Shown: positions 16,366 through 25,378, counted from the stretch's first letter. The stretch is DNA of 64,000 nucleotides from Sphingomonas pokkalii (GCF_003096275.1 NZ_QENQ01000001.1:3429763-3493762), one strand, 5' to 3'. Made by a program: numbers and translations. The notes: generated by a model not told the origin, from the letters alone.

Positions 16366-18275
16366 AGTATCGGCGCCCATGCGCCCATGATCGTCTCTAC
16401 GATCCGTTCTGCGGCTTCTTCCGGCGTCGTTCGGGTGGTGTCGATGTGGATTTCGGGACTGACGGGCGCTTCATAGGGGCTGGAGATGCCCGTGAAGTTG
16501 GCGATCTGGCCTGCCCGCGCCTTGCGGTAGAGGCCCTTCACGTCGCGGTTCTCCGCGACCTCCAGCGGCGTGTCGATGAAGATTTCGAAGAACTCGCCTT
16601 CTGGCATCATCGAACGCACCAGCGCCCGCTCGGCGCGGAACGGTGAGATGAAGGCGGTAAGCACGATCAGCCCGGCATCGGTCATCAGCTTGGCGACTTC
16701 GCCGATCCGCCGGATATTCTCCACCCGATCCTGATCGGTGAAGCCCAGATCGCGGTTCAAGCCATGGCGGATATTGTCGCCATCGAGCAGGAAGCTGTGC
16801 TTGCCCATGGCGTGCAGCCGCTTTTCCACCAGGTTGGCGATCGTCGACTTGCCCGAACCGGACAGGCCGGTGAACCAGAGCAGGCGCGGTTCCTGGTTCT
16901 TCTGCTGGGCATGGGCCTCACGCGTGATTTCGATCGTCTGCCAATGCACGTTCTGGGCGCGGCGCAGCGCGAACTGCAACATGCCCGCGGCGACGGTGGC
17001 GTTCGTCAGCTTGTCGATCAGGATGAAGCCGCCGAGATCGTGGCTGTCCGCATAGGTTTCGAACACGATGGGCCGATCGGTGGCGATTTCGGCGACGCCG
17101 ATGTCGTTGAGCGTCAGCGCTTTCACCGCGCCGTGCGCCATCGTGTTCACATCGATCGCATAATCCGGCGCACGTACGACGGCGCTGACCGTCTGGGTGC
17201 CCAGCTTCAACCAATAGCTGCGGCCGGGCAACAATTCGGCCGGGTCCATCCAGACGAGCGTCGCCTTGAACTGGTCGGCGGCCTGGGGCGGCGCATCGGC
17301 CGCGGCGATCACGTCGCCGCGCGAGCAATCGACCTCGTCGGCGAGCGTGAGGGTGACCGACTCCCCCGCAATCGCGACATCCCGGTCGCCCCCCATCGCC
17401 ACGATCCGAGCGACACGGCTGGTGCGGCCGGAAGGCAGGATGCGGACCGGATCGCCCGGACGGAGAGTGCCGCTGGTGACGAGCCCCGCGAAGCCGCGGA
17501 AGTCGAGGTTCGGGCGGTTGACCCATTGCACCGGCATCCGGAACGGCTTGGCGCGATCTGCCTCGGCATCGACGTCCACCGTTTCCAGATGGTCGAGCAG
17601 CACCGGACCGGTGAACCAGGGCATCGCTTCGCTGCGAGTGGTGACGTTGTCGCCGCGAAAGCCCGAGATCGGAATCGGAGTGAATGCCTGGATATCGATC
17701 GATCGGGCGAAATCGGCATAGTCGGCGACGATCGCGTCGAACACGCGCTGATCGTAATCGACAAGGTCCATCTTGTTCACCGCCAGCACCAGGTGCCGGA
17801 TCCCAAGCAGGTGCGCCAGATAGCTGTGCCGCTTCGTCTGGGTGAGCAGGCCCTTGCGCGCGTCGATCAGGATCACCGCGAGATCGGCGGTGGAGGCGCC
17901 GGTGACCATGTTGCGGGTATATTGTTCGTGGCCGGGCGTGTCGGCGACGATGAACTTGCGCTTCTCCGTCGCGAAGAAGCGATAGGCGACGTCGATGGTG
18001 ATGCCCTGCTCGCGCTCGGCGGCGAGGCCGTCGACCAGCAGCGCGAAGTCGATCGCCTGGCCCTGGGTGCCGACGCGCCTGGAATCCTTCTCCAGCGCGG
18101 ACAGCTGGTCCTCGAAGATCTGCTTCGAATCGTAGAGCAGCCGGCCGATCAGCGTCGACTTGCCGTCATCGACCGAGCCGCAGGTGAGGAAGCGCAGCAG
18201 CGATTTGTGCTGGTGCAGTTCGAGATAGGCCGAGATGTCGGAGGCAATCAGCGCGTCGGGGCGATAGGCGGTCAT
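16362..18275 (-). CDS. cysNC: Bifunctional sulfate adenylyltransferase subunit 1 / APS kinase
   Basis: A 637-residue fusion. The N-terminal CysN GTPase carries the P-loop GSVDDGKSTL (about 33-42), the switch motif DTPGHEQY and the base motif NKMD, followed by elongation-factor-like beta-barrels. The C-terminal CysC APS kinase starts near 464, with P-loop GLSGSGKST (470-478), DGDNIRHGLN and the lid region FTGISSPYEAP. It drives APS formation with GTP hydrolysis and then phosphorylates APS to PAPS. It partners with CysD, whose stop overlaps this start (TGATG). The fusion is common in alphaproteobacteria. Both halves look intact. Confidence 0.97.
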   Translation of the reverse strand: MTAYRPDALIASDISAYLELHQHKSLLRFLTCGSVDDGKSTLIGRLLYDSKQIFEDQLSALEKDSRRVGTQGQAIDFALLVDGLAAEREQGITIDVAYRFFATEKRKFIVADTPGHEQYTRNMVTGASTADLAVILIDARKGLLTQTKRHSYLAHLLGIRHLVLAVNKMDLVDYDQRVFDAIVADYADFARSIDIQAFTPIPISGFRGDNVTTRSEAMPWFTGPVLLDHLETVDVDAEADRAKPFRMPVQWVNRPNLDFRGFAGLVTSGTLRPGDPVRILPSGRTSRVARIVAMGGDRDVAIAGESVTLTLADEVDCSRGDVIAAADAPPQAADQFKATLVWMDPAELLPGRSYWLKLGTQTVSAVVRAPDYAIDVNTMAHGAVKALTLNDIGVAEIATDRPIVFETYADSHDLGGFILIDKLTNATVAAGMLQFALRRAQNVHWQTIEITREAHAQQKNQEPRLLWFTGLSGSGKSTIANLVEKRLHAMGKHSFLLDGDNIRHGLNRDLGFTDQDRVENIRRIGEVAKLMTDAGLIVLTAFISPFRAERALVRSMMPEGEFFEIFIDTPLEVAENRDVKGLYRKARAGQIANFTGISSPYEAPVSPEIHIDTTRTTPEEAAERIVETIMGAWAPIL

Positions 18276-19195
18276 CAGAAGTACCCCTCCTGCTTCTTCT
18301 TCTCCATGCTGGCGGCCTGGTCGTGGTCGATCGCGCGGCCCTGGCGCTCGCTGGTGGTGGTGAGCAGCATTTCCTGGATCACGCTTTCCAGCGTGTCCGC
18401 CGTGCTCTCCACCGCACCGGTGAGCGGATAGCAGCCGAGCGTGCGGAAGCGGATCGAGCGTTCGACCGGCACTTCGCCGGGCTGCAGCCGGAAGCGCTCG
18501 TCATCGACCATCAGCAGCATGCCGTCGCGCTCCACCGTGGGGCGGGGGGCGGCGAAATAGAGCGGCACGATCTCGATGCCCTCGGCGAGGATATACTGCC
18601 AGATGTCGAGCTCGGTCCAGTTGGAGAGCGGGAAGACGCGGATGCTCTCGCCCTTGGCCTTGCGGGCGTTGTAGAGCCGCCACAGTTCCGGGCGCTGGTT
18701 CTTCGGGTCCCAGCGATGCGTGGACGTGCGGAAGCTGAAGATGCGTTCCTTGGCGCGGCTCTTCTCTTCGTCGCGCCGGGCGCCGCCGAACGCCGCGTCG
18801 AATCCATATTTGTCGAGCGCCTGCTTCAACCCTTCCGTCTTCCACAAGTCGGTGTGGAGGCCGCCATGGTCGAACGGATTGATCCCGCGCGCCTTGGCCT
18901 CCGGGTTCTGGTGGACGAGCAGTTCCATCCCCGCCGCCGCTGCCGAGCGTTCGCGCAACTCGTACATCGCCTTGAACTTCCAGGTCGTGTCGACATGGAG
19001 GAGCGGGAAGGGCGGGGGCGCCGGATAAAAGGCCTTGCGCGCGAGATGGAGCATCACCGCGCTGTCCTTGCCGATCGAATACAGCATCACCGGGCGTTCG
19101 GCTTCGGCCACGACTTCGCGCAGGATGTGGATGCTTTCGGCCTCGAGGCGCTGAAGATGCGTCAGCGACGGCGATGAAAGGGTGGCGGAATCCAT
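18275..19195 (-). CDS. cysD: Sulfate adenylyltransferase subunit 2
   Basis: A protein of about 306 residues of the ATP-pyrophosphatase (PAPS reductase-like) fold. The PP-loop is MLYSIGKDSAVMLHLA. Other conserved stretches are PPFPLLHVDTTWKFKAMYELRE, FGGARRDEEKSRAKERIFSFR and FPLSNWTELDIWQYI. It makes APS from sulfate and ATP together with CysN. ATG at 19195 is preferred because a weak GAG site lies just upstream. An in-frame ATG at 19213 has no ribosome site but cannot be excluded. It is first in the cysD-cysNC-cysQ run. Confidence 0.95.
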   Translation of the reverse strand: MDSATLSSPSLTHLQRLEAESIHILREVVAEAERPVMLYSIGKDSAVMLHLARKAFYPAPPPFPLLHVDTTWKFKAMYELRERSAAAAGMELLVHQNPEAKARGINPFDHGGLHTDLWKTEGLKQALDKYGFDAAFGGARRDEEKSRAKERIFSFRTSTHRWDPKNQRPELWRLYNARKAKGESIRVFPLSNWTELDIWQYILAEGIEIVPLYFAAPRPTVERDGMLLMVDDERFRLQPGEVPVERSIRFRTLGCYPLTGAVESTADTLESVIQEMLLTTTSERQGRAIDHDQAASMEKKKQEGYF

Positions 19196-19276
19196 GATAC
19201 TCGTTTGCAGCATGAAAGGGCGTGTAAAAAGTCCCCGGCGTGCAAGCGATCTAGTTATTGTTTAGCGCCGAATACC

Positions 19277-19303
19277 TCCCCCGCCGATCGGGCGGGGGAG
19301 GAA
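19277..19303 (-). terminator. Hairpin terminator after ugd
   Basis: A perfect GC-rich stem (CCTCCCCCGCC with GGCGGGGGAGG, four-base loop) lies 8 bases past the ugd stop. T content after it is low on the minus strand, so it may be a weak or Rho-assisted end. It also separates ugd from cysD, which is read in the same direction further on. Confidence 0.55.
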
Positions 19304-19310
19304 GACCGGA

Positions 19311-20627
19311 TCAGTCGCGGCTCGGTTTGCCCACGCCGGTATATTGCAGGCCGGCCCGCTCGAGTTCGGCCGGCGGGTAGATGTTGCGCAGATCAACGAG
19401 GATCGGCGACTTGAGGCTGTTCTTGATGCGGGTGAGGTCGAGCGCGCGAAACGCATCCCACTCGGTCACGATCACCAATGCATCGGCACCATCGGCCGCC
19501 GCATAGGGATTCGCGACGAACTCGACGTCGGTCAGCATCTTGCTCGCCTGTTCGACTCCCTCGGGATCATAGGCCTTCACGGTCGCGCCGGCATCCTGCA
19601 GCGCGGCGATGATCGAGAGGCTCGGGGCGTCGCGCATGTCGTCGGTGTTGGGCTTGAAGGTCAGGCCGAGGATGCCGACGGTCTTGCCGCGCACGTCGCC
19701 GCCCATCGCCTTGATGACCTTGCGGCCCATCGCGCGCTTGCGGGCATCGTTCACCTGCACCGTCGCCTCGACGATGCGCAGCGGCGTGTCGTTGTCGGCG
19801 GCAGTCTTCATCAGCGCCAGCGTGTCCTTCGGGAAGCACGAACCGCCATAGCCGGGGCCGGCGTGGAGGAACTTGCCGCCGATGCGGTTGTCCATGCCGA
19901 TGCCGCGCGACACTTCCTGCACGTCTGCGCCGACCTGTTCGCACAGGTCCGCGATCTCGTTGATGAAGGTGATCTTCACGGCAAGGAAAGCGTTGGCGGC
20001 GTATTTGATCAGCTCGCTGGTGCGGCGGCCGGTGAACAGGATCGGGGCCGACTGGTTGAGCGAGAGCGGACGATAGATTTCGCGCATCACCTGGCGGGCG
20101 AACTCATCCTCGGTGCCGACGACGACGCGGTCGGGGCGCTTGAAGTCCTCGATCGCCGCGCCTTCGCGCAGGAACTCGGGGTTCGAGACGACCTTGGCAC
20201 CGCTTTCCGGCGCGACTTCGGCGATGATCCGCTCGACTTCGTCGCCGGTGCCGACGGGGACGGTCGACTTGGTGACGATCACGCTCGGCTTGGTCAGGTT
20301 CTCGGCGATCTCGCGCGCGGCGGCGAACACGTAGGAGAGATCGGCATGGCCGTCGCCGCGGCGGCTCGGCGTGCCGACGGCGATGAACACGGCGTCCGCG
20401 TCCTTCACGCCCTCGGCAAGGTCGGTGGTGAACGAAAGGCGCCCGGCCTTGACGTTGCTGGCGACCAGGGCGTCGAGGCCCGGTTCGTAGATGGGCATCA
20501 CATTCTGGTGGAGCAGCTCGATCTTGCGCGCGTCCTTGTCCACGCAAACGACTTCGTGGCCGAAGTCGGAGAAGCAAGCTCCTGAAACCAGGCCTACATA
20601 GCCCGTGCCAATCATCGCAATGCGCAC
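19311..20627 (-). CDS. ugd: UDP-glucose 6-dehydrogenase
   Basis: A 438-residue NAD-dependent enzyme converting UDP-glucose to UDP-glucuronate. Seen are the N-terminal dinucleotide fold IAMIGTGYVGLVSGACF, the VGTPSRRGDGHADLSYV region, KSTVPVGT, and the catalytic cysteine in GPGYGGSCFPKDT (about residue 260). The C-terminal UDP-binding domain begins near GILGLTFKPNTDD. GTG at 20627 with AGGGGA upstream gives the proper start; a longer frame from 20828 would run through a terminator. UDP-glucuronate feeds glucuronosyl glycosphingolipids or exopolysaccharide in sphingomonads; galU and a UDP-sugar epimerase lie about 10 kb away. Confidence 0.95.
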   Translation of the reverse strand: MRIAMIGTGYVGLVSGACFSDFGHEVVCVDKDARKIELLHQNVMPIYEPGLDALVASNVKAGRLSFTTDLAEGVKDADAVFIAVGTPSRRGDGHADLSYVFAAAREIAENLTKPSVIVTKSTVPVGTGDEVERIIAEVAPESGAKVVSNPEFLREGAAIEDFKRPDRVVVGTEDEFARQVMREIYRPLSLNQSAPILFTGRRTSELIKYAANAFLAVKITFINEIADLCEQVGADVQEVSRGIGMDNRIGGKFLHAGPGYGGSCFPKDTLALMKTAADNDTPLRIVEATVQVNDARKRAMGRKVIKAMGGDVRGKTVGILGLTFKPNTDDMRDAPSLSIIAALQDAGATVKAYDPEGVEQASKMLTDVEFVANPYAAADGADALVIVTEWDAFRALDLTRIKNSLKSPILVDLRNIYPPAELERAGLQYTGVGKPSRD

Positions 20628-20652
20628 GATTATCCCCTGTGGCTCAATGACC

Positions 20653-20668
20653 GTTACCAGTCGGTAAC
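20653..20668. promoter_or_regulatory. Short palindrome in the ugd upstream region
   Basis: GTTACC and GGTAAC flank AGTC, 26 bases before the ugd start codon. A possible promoter (TTGCCG, 16 bp, TAAGAG on the minus strand) lies just upstream. It could be an operator or part of the leader RNA. Support is limited to position and symmetry. Confidence 0.3.
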
Positions 20669-20747
20669 CAGGGCTCTTAGCGCAACTTGGCCACACGGCA
20701 AGCCATTGCAGTGCAGCAAATGCCCCCCGGGCGGGACGAGCCGAAAC

Positions 20748-20822
20748 AAAAAAAGGCCCGCGAAACGCAGGCCTTGCATCTTCGTCCTGTGCCAGGCCGG
20801 CGAACCTTTCCGCCGGCCTGGC
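20748..20822 (-). terminator. Two hairpins, the second a classical intrinsic terminator
   Basis: On the minus strand a 12-bp perfect stem (20822-20811 with 20802-20791) is followed by a second hairpin at 20775-20753, AAGGCCTGCG/CGCGGGCCTT, ending in a T7 run. It lies 10 bases after the stop of the 20-codon ORF and 120 bases before ugd. It ends that short transcript, or acts as an attenuator for ugd. Confidence 0.8.
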
Positions 20823-20831
20823 GATCATTCT

Positions 20832-20894
20832 TTAGACCGGACGGATTTCGGTGCCGGTTGCGCCATCTTTGAAGAAGAGGGTGATGAAGGTCAT
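20832..20894 (-). CDS. 20-residue ORF (small protein or leader peptide), unknown function
   Basis: The ORF MTFITLFFKDGATGTEIRPV has a strong Shine-Dalgarno (GGGAGA) 8 bases before its ATG and a double hairpin with T7 tract right after its stop. It is thus a complete small expression unit. The first eight residues are hydrophobic/aromatic; the rest is polar with GTEIRPV at the end. It lies in the 440-bp space between ugd (same strand, downstream) and the divergent EAL protein. It shows no run of any single amino acid, so a classical amino-acid attenuator is not evident. I do not recognise a family. It may be a leader peptide for ugd or an independent micro-protein. Confidence 0.5.
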   Translation of the reverse strand: MTFITLFFKDGATGTEIRPV

Positions 20895-21095
20895 TTTATG
20901 TTCTCCCATTTCTGCGCTGTTACGCGCAAGTCATTTCGTTAACGAAAAATTTACGATTCTACAATCCGGGAATCTGCGGAGCGTCAAAAAGCCGCGTCGG
21001 CGCGCAGAGCCTTGTTTACCAAGTTTTGATACCATCCCGTTAGACAGGTCGGGTGACGGCATTCCGTGGGCGTTGCCGCGCTTCGAACGGGGTGT
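20895..21095. other. Divergent promoter region between small ORF and EAL gene
   Basis: These 200 bases contain an AT-rich stretch (about 20925-20970, with TTCGTTAACGAA at 20937-20948) likely to hold promoters for both directions. No further gene is seen. Confidence 0.4.
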
Positions 21096-22463
21096 ATGGG
21101 GCGCAAAACCGCGCGGAATGCCTTGCTGGTCAGATTTTTCGACTCGGACCGGTGGCGCTTCCGGTTGTGCTGCATTATCCCTTTCGCAGCCGGAGCAAGG
21201 GGCGGGAGAGCATCGGTGCAATATGGCTGGAACGTCTCGATCTTGTGCCGCGTGCTCAATTTCGAGACAGTACGCCGAAATTTGGGGCGCGAACGCCTGG
21301 AGCGGGCGGTCGATGATGTCGTGGAGGGCGTGCTTTCCGCTTCCCTTCCGCTCGCCATCGTTTCGCACGGCCGAGGCCTGCTGGAATTCAGTGGCCGGCG
21401 GCAGGATTTCGACGCGGCGCTCGACGTCGTTCACGCCGTGCGGGCGCAGGTCCTGGCGGGGGAGCAGTCGCTTGCCCTGCCGGCGCGGATCGACTTCGAG
21501 TTCGGCATGGCGGCCGGACCCGAGGGAGAATGCGATCCGCTGCAACTGGTGGAGGCGGCGGAAGCTGCCCTTGCCCGTGCCCGGGAGGAAGGCGGGCTGG
21601 CCACGATCGACCTGTCGCGCGATGACCGCGTGGTCGATCGCCTGATGCTGATTCACGATCTGCCGCGGGCGATCGAACTGGGTGAAATGGTGCTCCACTA
21701 TCAGCCGAAGGTGCATGTGCGCCGGCAGGCGGTGGCGAGCGCCGAGGCGCTGGTCCGCTGGAATCACCCGGTACGCGGGCTGATCCTTCCTGGCGACTTC
21801 ATCGCTGCTGCCGAACAATCGGGCCAGATCGCTCCCTTGACGCTTTGGACGCTGCGGCAGGTGATCGCGGATCAGCAGGCGATGGCCGCCGCCGGACACG
21901 ATCTGCCGTTGTTCCTCAACATCTCGGGGATGCTGCTCGCCGATTCCGATTTCGTTCGCGAGGCCTGCGCGATCATTACGGCGCATCCGCAGGCGCGGCT
22001 GGGCTTCGAGATCACGGAGACGGCCGTGATCCGCGATCCCGAATGCGCCATCCGCCACCTCCAGCAATTTGCCGACCATGGCGTAGCGCTCGCCATCGAC
22101 GATTATGGCGCGGGCCTTTCTTCGCTGGCCTATCTCAAGCAGCTTCCCGCGAAGGAGCTGAAGATCGACAAGATGTTCATCACCCAGCTCACCTCCAGCC
22201 ATCGCGATCCGCTGATCGTGCGATCGACGATCGATCTGGCCCATGCGCTGGAGATGGAAGTGACGGCCGAAGGGGTCGAGACGCCGGCTGCGCTGGCCCT
22301 GCTGAGCGTGATGGGATGCGACCTGGTGCAGGGGTATCTGATCTCCCGTCCCGTGCCGCTGCCGGCGCTGATCGCCTATCTCGGGGAACAGGAGAGGCTG
22401 GCGGAGACCCTGTCGAGCAAGCCGATGTTTCTGCGTTCCGAAGGCTTCTGGAAGCGCGTTTGA
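21096..22463 (+). CDS. EAL-domain cyclic-di-GMP phosphodiesterase with degenerate GGDEF-like N-domain
   Basis: A 455-residue protein. Residues to about 175 resemble a degenerate GGDEF domain without a readable GGDEF site. The EAL domain starts about 190 with EMVLHYQPKV. Catalytic residues are present: the EAL motif in SAEALVRW, Asn in LFLNISG, Glu in FEITET, the DD pair in AIDDYGAG, Lys in ELKIDK, TAEGVET and VQGYLISRP. It should hydrolyse c-di-GMP in the cytosol. ATG at 21096 is chosen; an in-frame GTG at 21066 is also possible. Its TGA overlaps the TTG start of the hybrid kinase, linking c-di-GMP turnover to that signalling pathway. Confidence 0.85.
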   Translation: MGRKTARNALLVRFFDSDRWRFRLCCIIPFAAGARGGRASVQYGWNVSILCRVLNFETVRRNLGRERLERAVDDVVEGVLSASLPLAIVSHGRGLLEFSGRRQDFDAALDVVHAVRAQVLAGEQSLALPARIDFEFGMAAGPEGECDPLQLVEAAEAALARAREEGGLATIDLSRDDRVVDRLMLIHDLPRAIELGEMVLHYQPKVHVRRQAVASAEALVRWNHPVRGLILPGDFIAAAEQSGQIAPLTLWTLRQVIADQQAMAAAGHDLPLFLNISGMLLADSDFVREACAIITAHPQARLGFEITETAVIRDPECAIRHLQQFADHGVALAIDDYGAGLSSLAYLKQLPAKELKIDKMFITQLTSSHRDPLIVRSTIDLAHALEMEVTAEGVETPAALALLSVMGCDLVQGYLISRPVPLPALIAYLGEQERLAETLSSKPMFLRSEGFWKRV

Positions 22464-24919
22464 GGCCGCGCCTGCCTTTGCGGGTGCCGATGCTCTGCCT
22501 GAGCCTGTCTCTGGCATTCGCGCCGTTTCCCGCCGGGGCTGAGGATCTCTCGATCCCGCGTGCGATTCAGCCCGCGCTGGTCGAGGCGAAGGCCCATCTG
22601 GTCGAACAGCCGCTGGCGACCATCCCGCTTGCCGACGAGATCGAGCGGTTCGGCCACAGCGTTGCCGATCCGGATCGGCGCGCGGTATTGCTGGGGACGG
22701 CGGACTGGTTGCGCGCCGAAGTCGCGCTTCGCACCAACAGGCTGGCCGACGCCGACCGTCTGCTCCAGCGAGGGCGGCAATCGATATCCGCGGTCTCGCA
22801 GCCGACCAAGCTGCGTGGTGACATCCTCATGTCGCTGGGAACGCTGTTCCTGATGCAGGACAGGGCGGCAGATGCCCTGGGGTCGTTTCAGCAAGCCTAT
22901 CGCGCCTTTGACGCCATCCACGAAACCCGCAGCCAATCGATCGCCCTGCAGAATATCGGAGCGCTCTACAGCTCTGCGCATGACGGCAACCGGGCAGAGC
23001 GCTATTACAAGCAGGCGGCATTGATCCATGGCGACGATCCGCTGCTTTCCCTGGCGCTGCACAACAGCCGGGGCAATGTGTTGCTGGACCTGCGCCGCTA
23101 CCGGGAAGCGGAGGCCGAATATGAAGCAGCCGCTTCCGCCGCACGGAAGCTGGGCAAGCCGATCCTTGAGGCGCGGGTTCTGGACAATCTTGCCCGCAAC
23201 CAGATCGAGTCGAACGAACTTCTCGGCGCGCGCAAGACGCTGAACCGGGCGTTTCAGCTTGTCGACGGCGCGGATACGATCGGGCTGACCCGGCTGCTGA
23301 ACGCCACGGCCGCGAAGCTGGCGCAACGCCAGGGCGACCTCCAGCGCGCTGCGGCCTTGATCGGGAAGACGTTCGCCGGGGTGAATCCCGAACGGACACC
23401 GCCAGATTTTCGAACGCCGCACCTTTTCGCCTACAGCATCTACCGCCAGCTTGGCGACGACCGCCGGGCGCTGATCCACCTCGAAGCGTTGAAGCGCCTG
23501 AGCGACGAGGCAGCGAAGGTCGCCACCACCAACAGCGCCGCGCTGATGGCCGCCCGCTTCGATTACGCCAATCAGGAACTCACCATCCAACGGCTGACGA
23601 CCGAGCAACTCCGCAAGGCGGCCGAGGTGCAGCGCACCTTGTTTCTGTTGATTGGCGGGGCGACGATGGTGGTGATTGCGCTGCTCACGCTGGGCCTGAT
23701 CACAATCCGTCGGAGCCGGAACCAGGTGCAGGCCGCCAATGCGGTGCTCGCCAGCACCAATGGCGCGCTGGAAAAGGCATTGCAGGCCAAGACCGAGTTC
23801 CTGGCGACCACCAGCCATGAGATCCGCACGCCGTTGAACGGGATTCTCGGCATGACGCAGGTGATGCTGGCCGATTCGGCATTGGCCCCGGCGGCACGCG
23901 AACGCGTGCAGGTTGTGCATGGTGCGGGGCTCACCATGCGGGCCCTTGTCGACGACATTCTCGACGTCGCGAAGATGGAAACCGGGAACCTGACGGTCGA
24001 TCCCGTGGCGATGCAACTTTCGCCGCTGCTGCACGACGTGGCGCAGCTTTGGACCGAGCAGGCGCGGACGAAGGGCATTGCGTTCCATCTCGACATCGGC
24101 ACCGTGCCGGATTGGATCGTCAGCGATCCGGGCCGGTTGCGCCAGGTGATCTTCAACCTCCTTTCCAATGCCATCAAGTTCACCGCCGCGGGGAGCGTTT
24201 CGCTGCGTGCGGCAACCATCGAGTCGCCCGCCGCGCCCGATGGCGGGCGACTGGAGATCGCGGTGCAGGATACGGGGATCGGCATTCCGGCCGAGAAGCT
24301 GGAGGAAATCTTCGAATCGTTCCGCCAGGCCGATTCGTCCACGACCCGCGAATATGGCGGTACCGGGCTGGGGCTGACGATCTGCCGCAATCTCGCGCAT
24401 GCGCTGGGCGGCGATATCCGCGTTACCAGCGCGGTGGGAGAAGGATCCTGCTTCACCTTGACGCTGCCGCTTTCCCGCGCGGAAGCGCCGACGCCGGCGG
24501 CGCCATCCAACGCTGCCGCGATGCTGATCGTCGAGCGAAACCCTATCGTACGGGCAATGCTGCGCCGGCTTTTCGAGGCGCAGATGGGCATGGTTCACGC
24601 CGTCGGCACCGTCGAGGAGGCGCTGGACGTTGCCGCATCGGGCATTACTGCCGTCCTGATCGATGATGATGTCTTGGGTGATCCGGACAATGCATTGGAA
24701 ATATTGAGGAAACTGAGAAGGCTTCTTCCGTTCTCGGCCATAGCGGTGCTCGCGGGCGATGCAGGGGAAGAGAAAGAGATGCAGTTTCTGGACGCGGGCG
24801 CGACGCAGGTGATAGACAAGCCGATTGCGGGGGAGAGGCTCGTCGCGTTGGTGGCGCCGCCTTGCCCGCAGGTTCCAGATGGCGTCGGGAAAGACCCGCT
24901 TGTTTCCCAAGCGGCCTAG
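22460..24919 (+). CDS. Hybrid sensor histidine kinase with periplasmic TPR-like sensor
   Basis: An 819-residue membrane kinase. It has an N-terminal signal-anchor (LCLSLSLAFAPFPAGA) and a large TPR-like extracytoplasmic region (about 40-370, repeated A-x-YY-x-A helices). One membrane helix (LLIGGATMVVIALLTLGLITI) and a coiled coil follow. HisKA carries TTSHEIRTPLNG; the ATPase has NLLSNAIKF, DTGIGIP and GGTGLGL. The C-terminal receiver is degenerate at its acidic pocket (MLIVERNP instead of DD), but keeps Asp in VLIDDDV and Lys in VIDKPI. TTG at 22460 overlaps the EAL stop, with GGAAG upstream. The single-domain regulator follows and may be its partner. Confidence 0.88.
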   Translation: MRPRLPLRVPMLCLSLSLAFAPFPAGAEDLSIPRAIQPALVEAKAHLVEQPLATIPLADEIERFGHSVADPDRRAVLLGTADWLRAEVALRTNRLADADRLLQRGRQSISAVSQPTKLRGDILMSLGTLFLMQDRAADALGSFQQAYRAFDAIHETRSQSIALQNIGALYSSAHDGNRAERYYKQAALIHGDDPLLSLALHNSRGNVLLDLRRYREAEAEYEAAASAARKLGKPILEARVLDNLARNQIESNELLGARKTLNRAFQLVDGADTIGLTRLLNATAAKLAQRQGDLQRAAALIGKTFAGVNPERTPPDFRTPHLFAYSIYRQLGDDRRALIHLEALKRLSDEAAKVATTNSAALMAARFDYANQELTIQRLTTEQLRKAAEVQRTLFLLIGGATMVVIALLTLGLITIRRSRNQVQAANAVLASTNGALEKALQAKTEFLATTSHEIRTPLNGILGMTQVMLADSALAPAARERVQVVHGAGLTMRALVDDILDVAKMETGNLTVDPVAMQLSPLLHDVAQLWTEQARTKGIAFHLDIGTVPDWIVSDPGRLRQVIFNLLSNAIKFTAAGSVSLRAATIESPAAPDGGRLEIAVQDTGIGIPAEKLEEIFESFRQADSSTTREYGGTGLGLTICRNLAHALGGDIRVTSAVGEGSCFTLTLPLSRAEAPTPAAPSNAAAMLIVERNPIVRAMLRRLFEAQMGMVHAVGTVEEALDVAASGITAVLIDDDVLGDPDNALEILRKLRRLLPFSAIAVLAGDAGEEKEMQFLDAGATQVIDKPIAGERLVALVAPPCPQVPDGVGKDPLVSQAA

Positions 24920-24988
24920 GGCGATAGCACACCACGAAATGAGATATTCGGTCGCAACACGCGTGGATACCGGGATGGGCAAGGCCCG

Positions 24989-25378
24989 ATGAACATCCTC
25001 TTCATCGAGGATGATCCCATGAACCGACGGGTCGTCAAGGACATGCTCGATGTAGCGGGCGCCACCATGGCGGAAGCGGCGTGGGCAGAGGAGGGGCTTG
25101 CCCGCATCGATGCGGAGGCGTTCGACATCGTGCTCGTGGATCTTCGGATGCCCGGTACCGATGGGTTCGAAACCATCCGCCGTATCCGCGGCAGGGCGGA
25201 TACCAAGGCCGCGCTGCCGATCATCGTGGTGACGGCGGATACCGCGCTGGATCTCCGCGAACGCTGTCTCGCCATCGGCGCGGACGACGTGCTGTTCAAG
25301 CCGGTGGCCATGGATGCCTTGTTCGATTCCATCGGGCGGGTGCTTGCCGGACGGGCAGGCGCCATGATCGGCGGATAA
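24989..25378 (+). CDS. Single-domain response regulator (CheY-like)
   Basis: A 129-residue receiver with no output domain. Hallmarks are ILFIEDDPMNRR (acidic pair at 8-9), the phosphoacceptor in IVLVDLRMPGTDGFE (Asp near 52), VTADT and the lysine in VLFKPV. The EDDPMNR sequence is typical of stand-alone receivers that accept phosphate from hybrid kinases. It starts 69 bases after the kinase stop on the same strand, so it is likely the third gene of the EAL-kinase-regulator unit. It could pass phosphate on or act by protein contact. No DNA-binding domain is present. Confidence 0.88.
   Translation: MNILFIEDDPMNRRVVKDMLDVAGATMAEAAWAEEGLARIDAEAFDIVLVDLRMPGTDGFETIRRIRGRADTKAALPIIVVTADTALDLRERCLAIGADDVLFKPVAMDALFDSIGRVLAGRAGAMIGG

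Noticed and set aside
20832..20894. The 20-residue peptide as a PqqA-like precursor
   Set aside because: It lacks the Glu-x-x-x-Tyr pair needed for PQQ formation and no pqq genes are near.
22376..24982. An 868-codon minus-strand frame across the hybrid kinase
   Set aside because: Shadow frame; the plus strand shows all kinase motifs in order.
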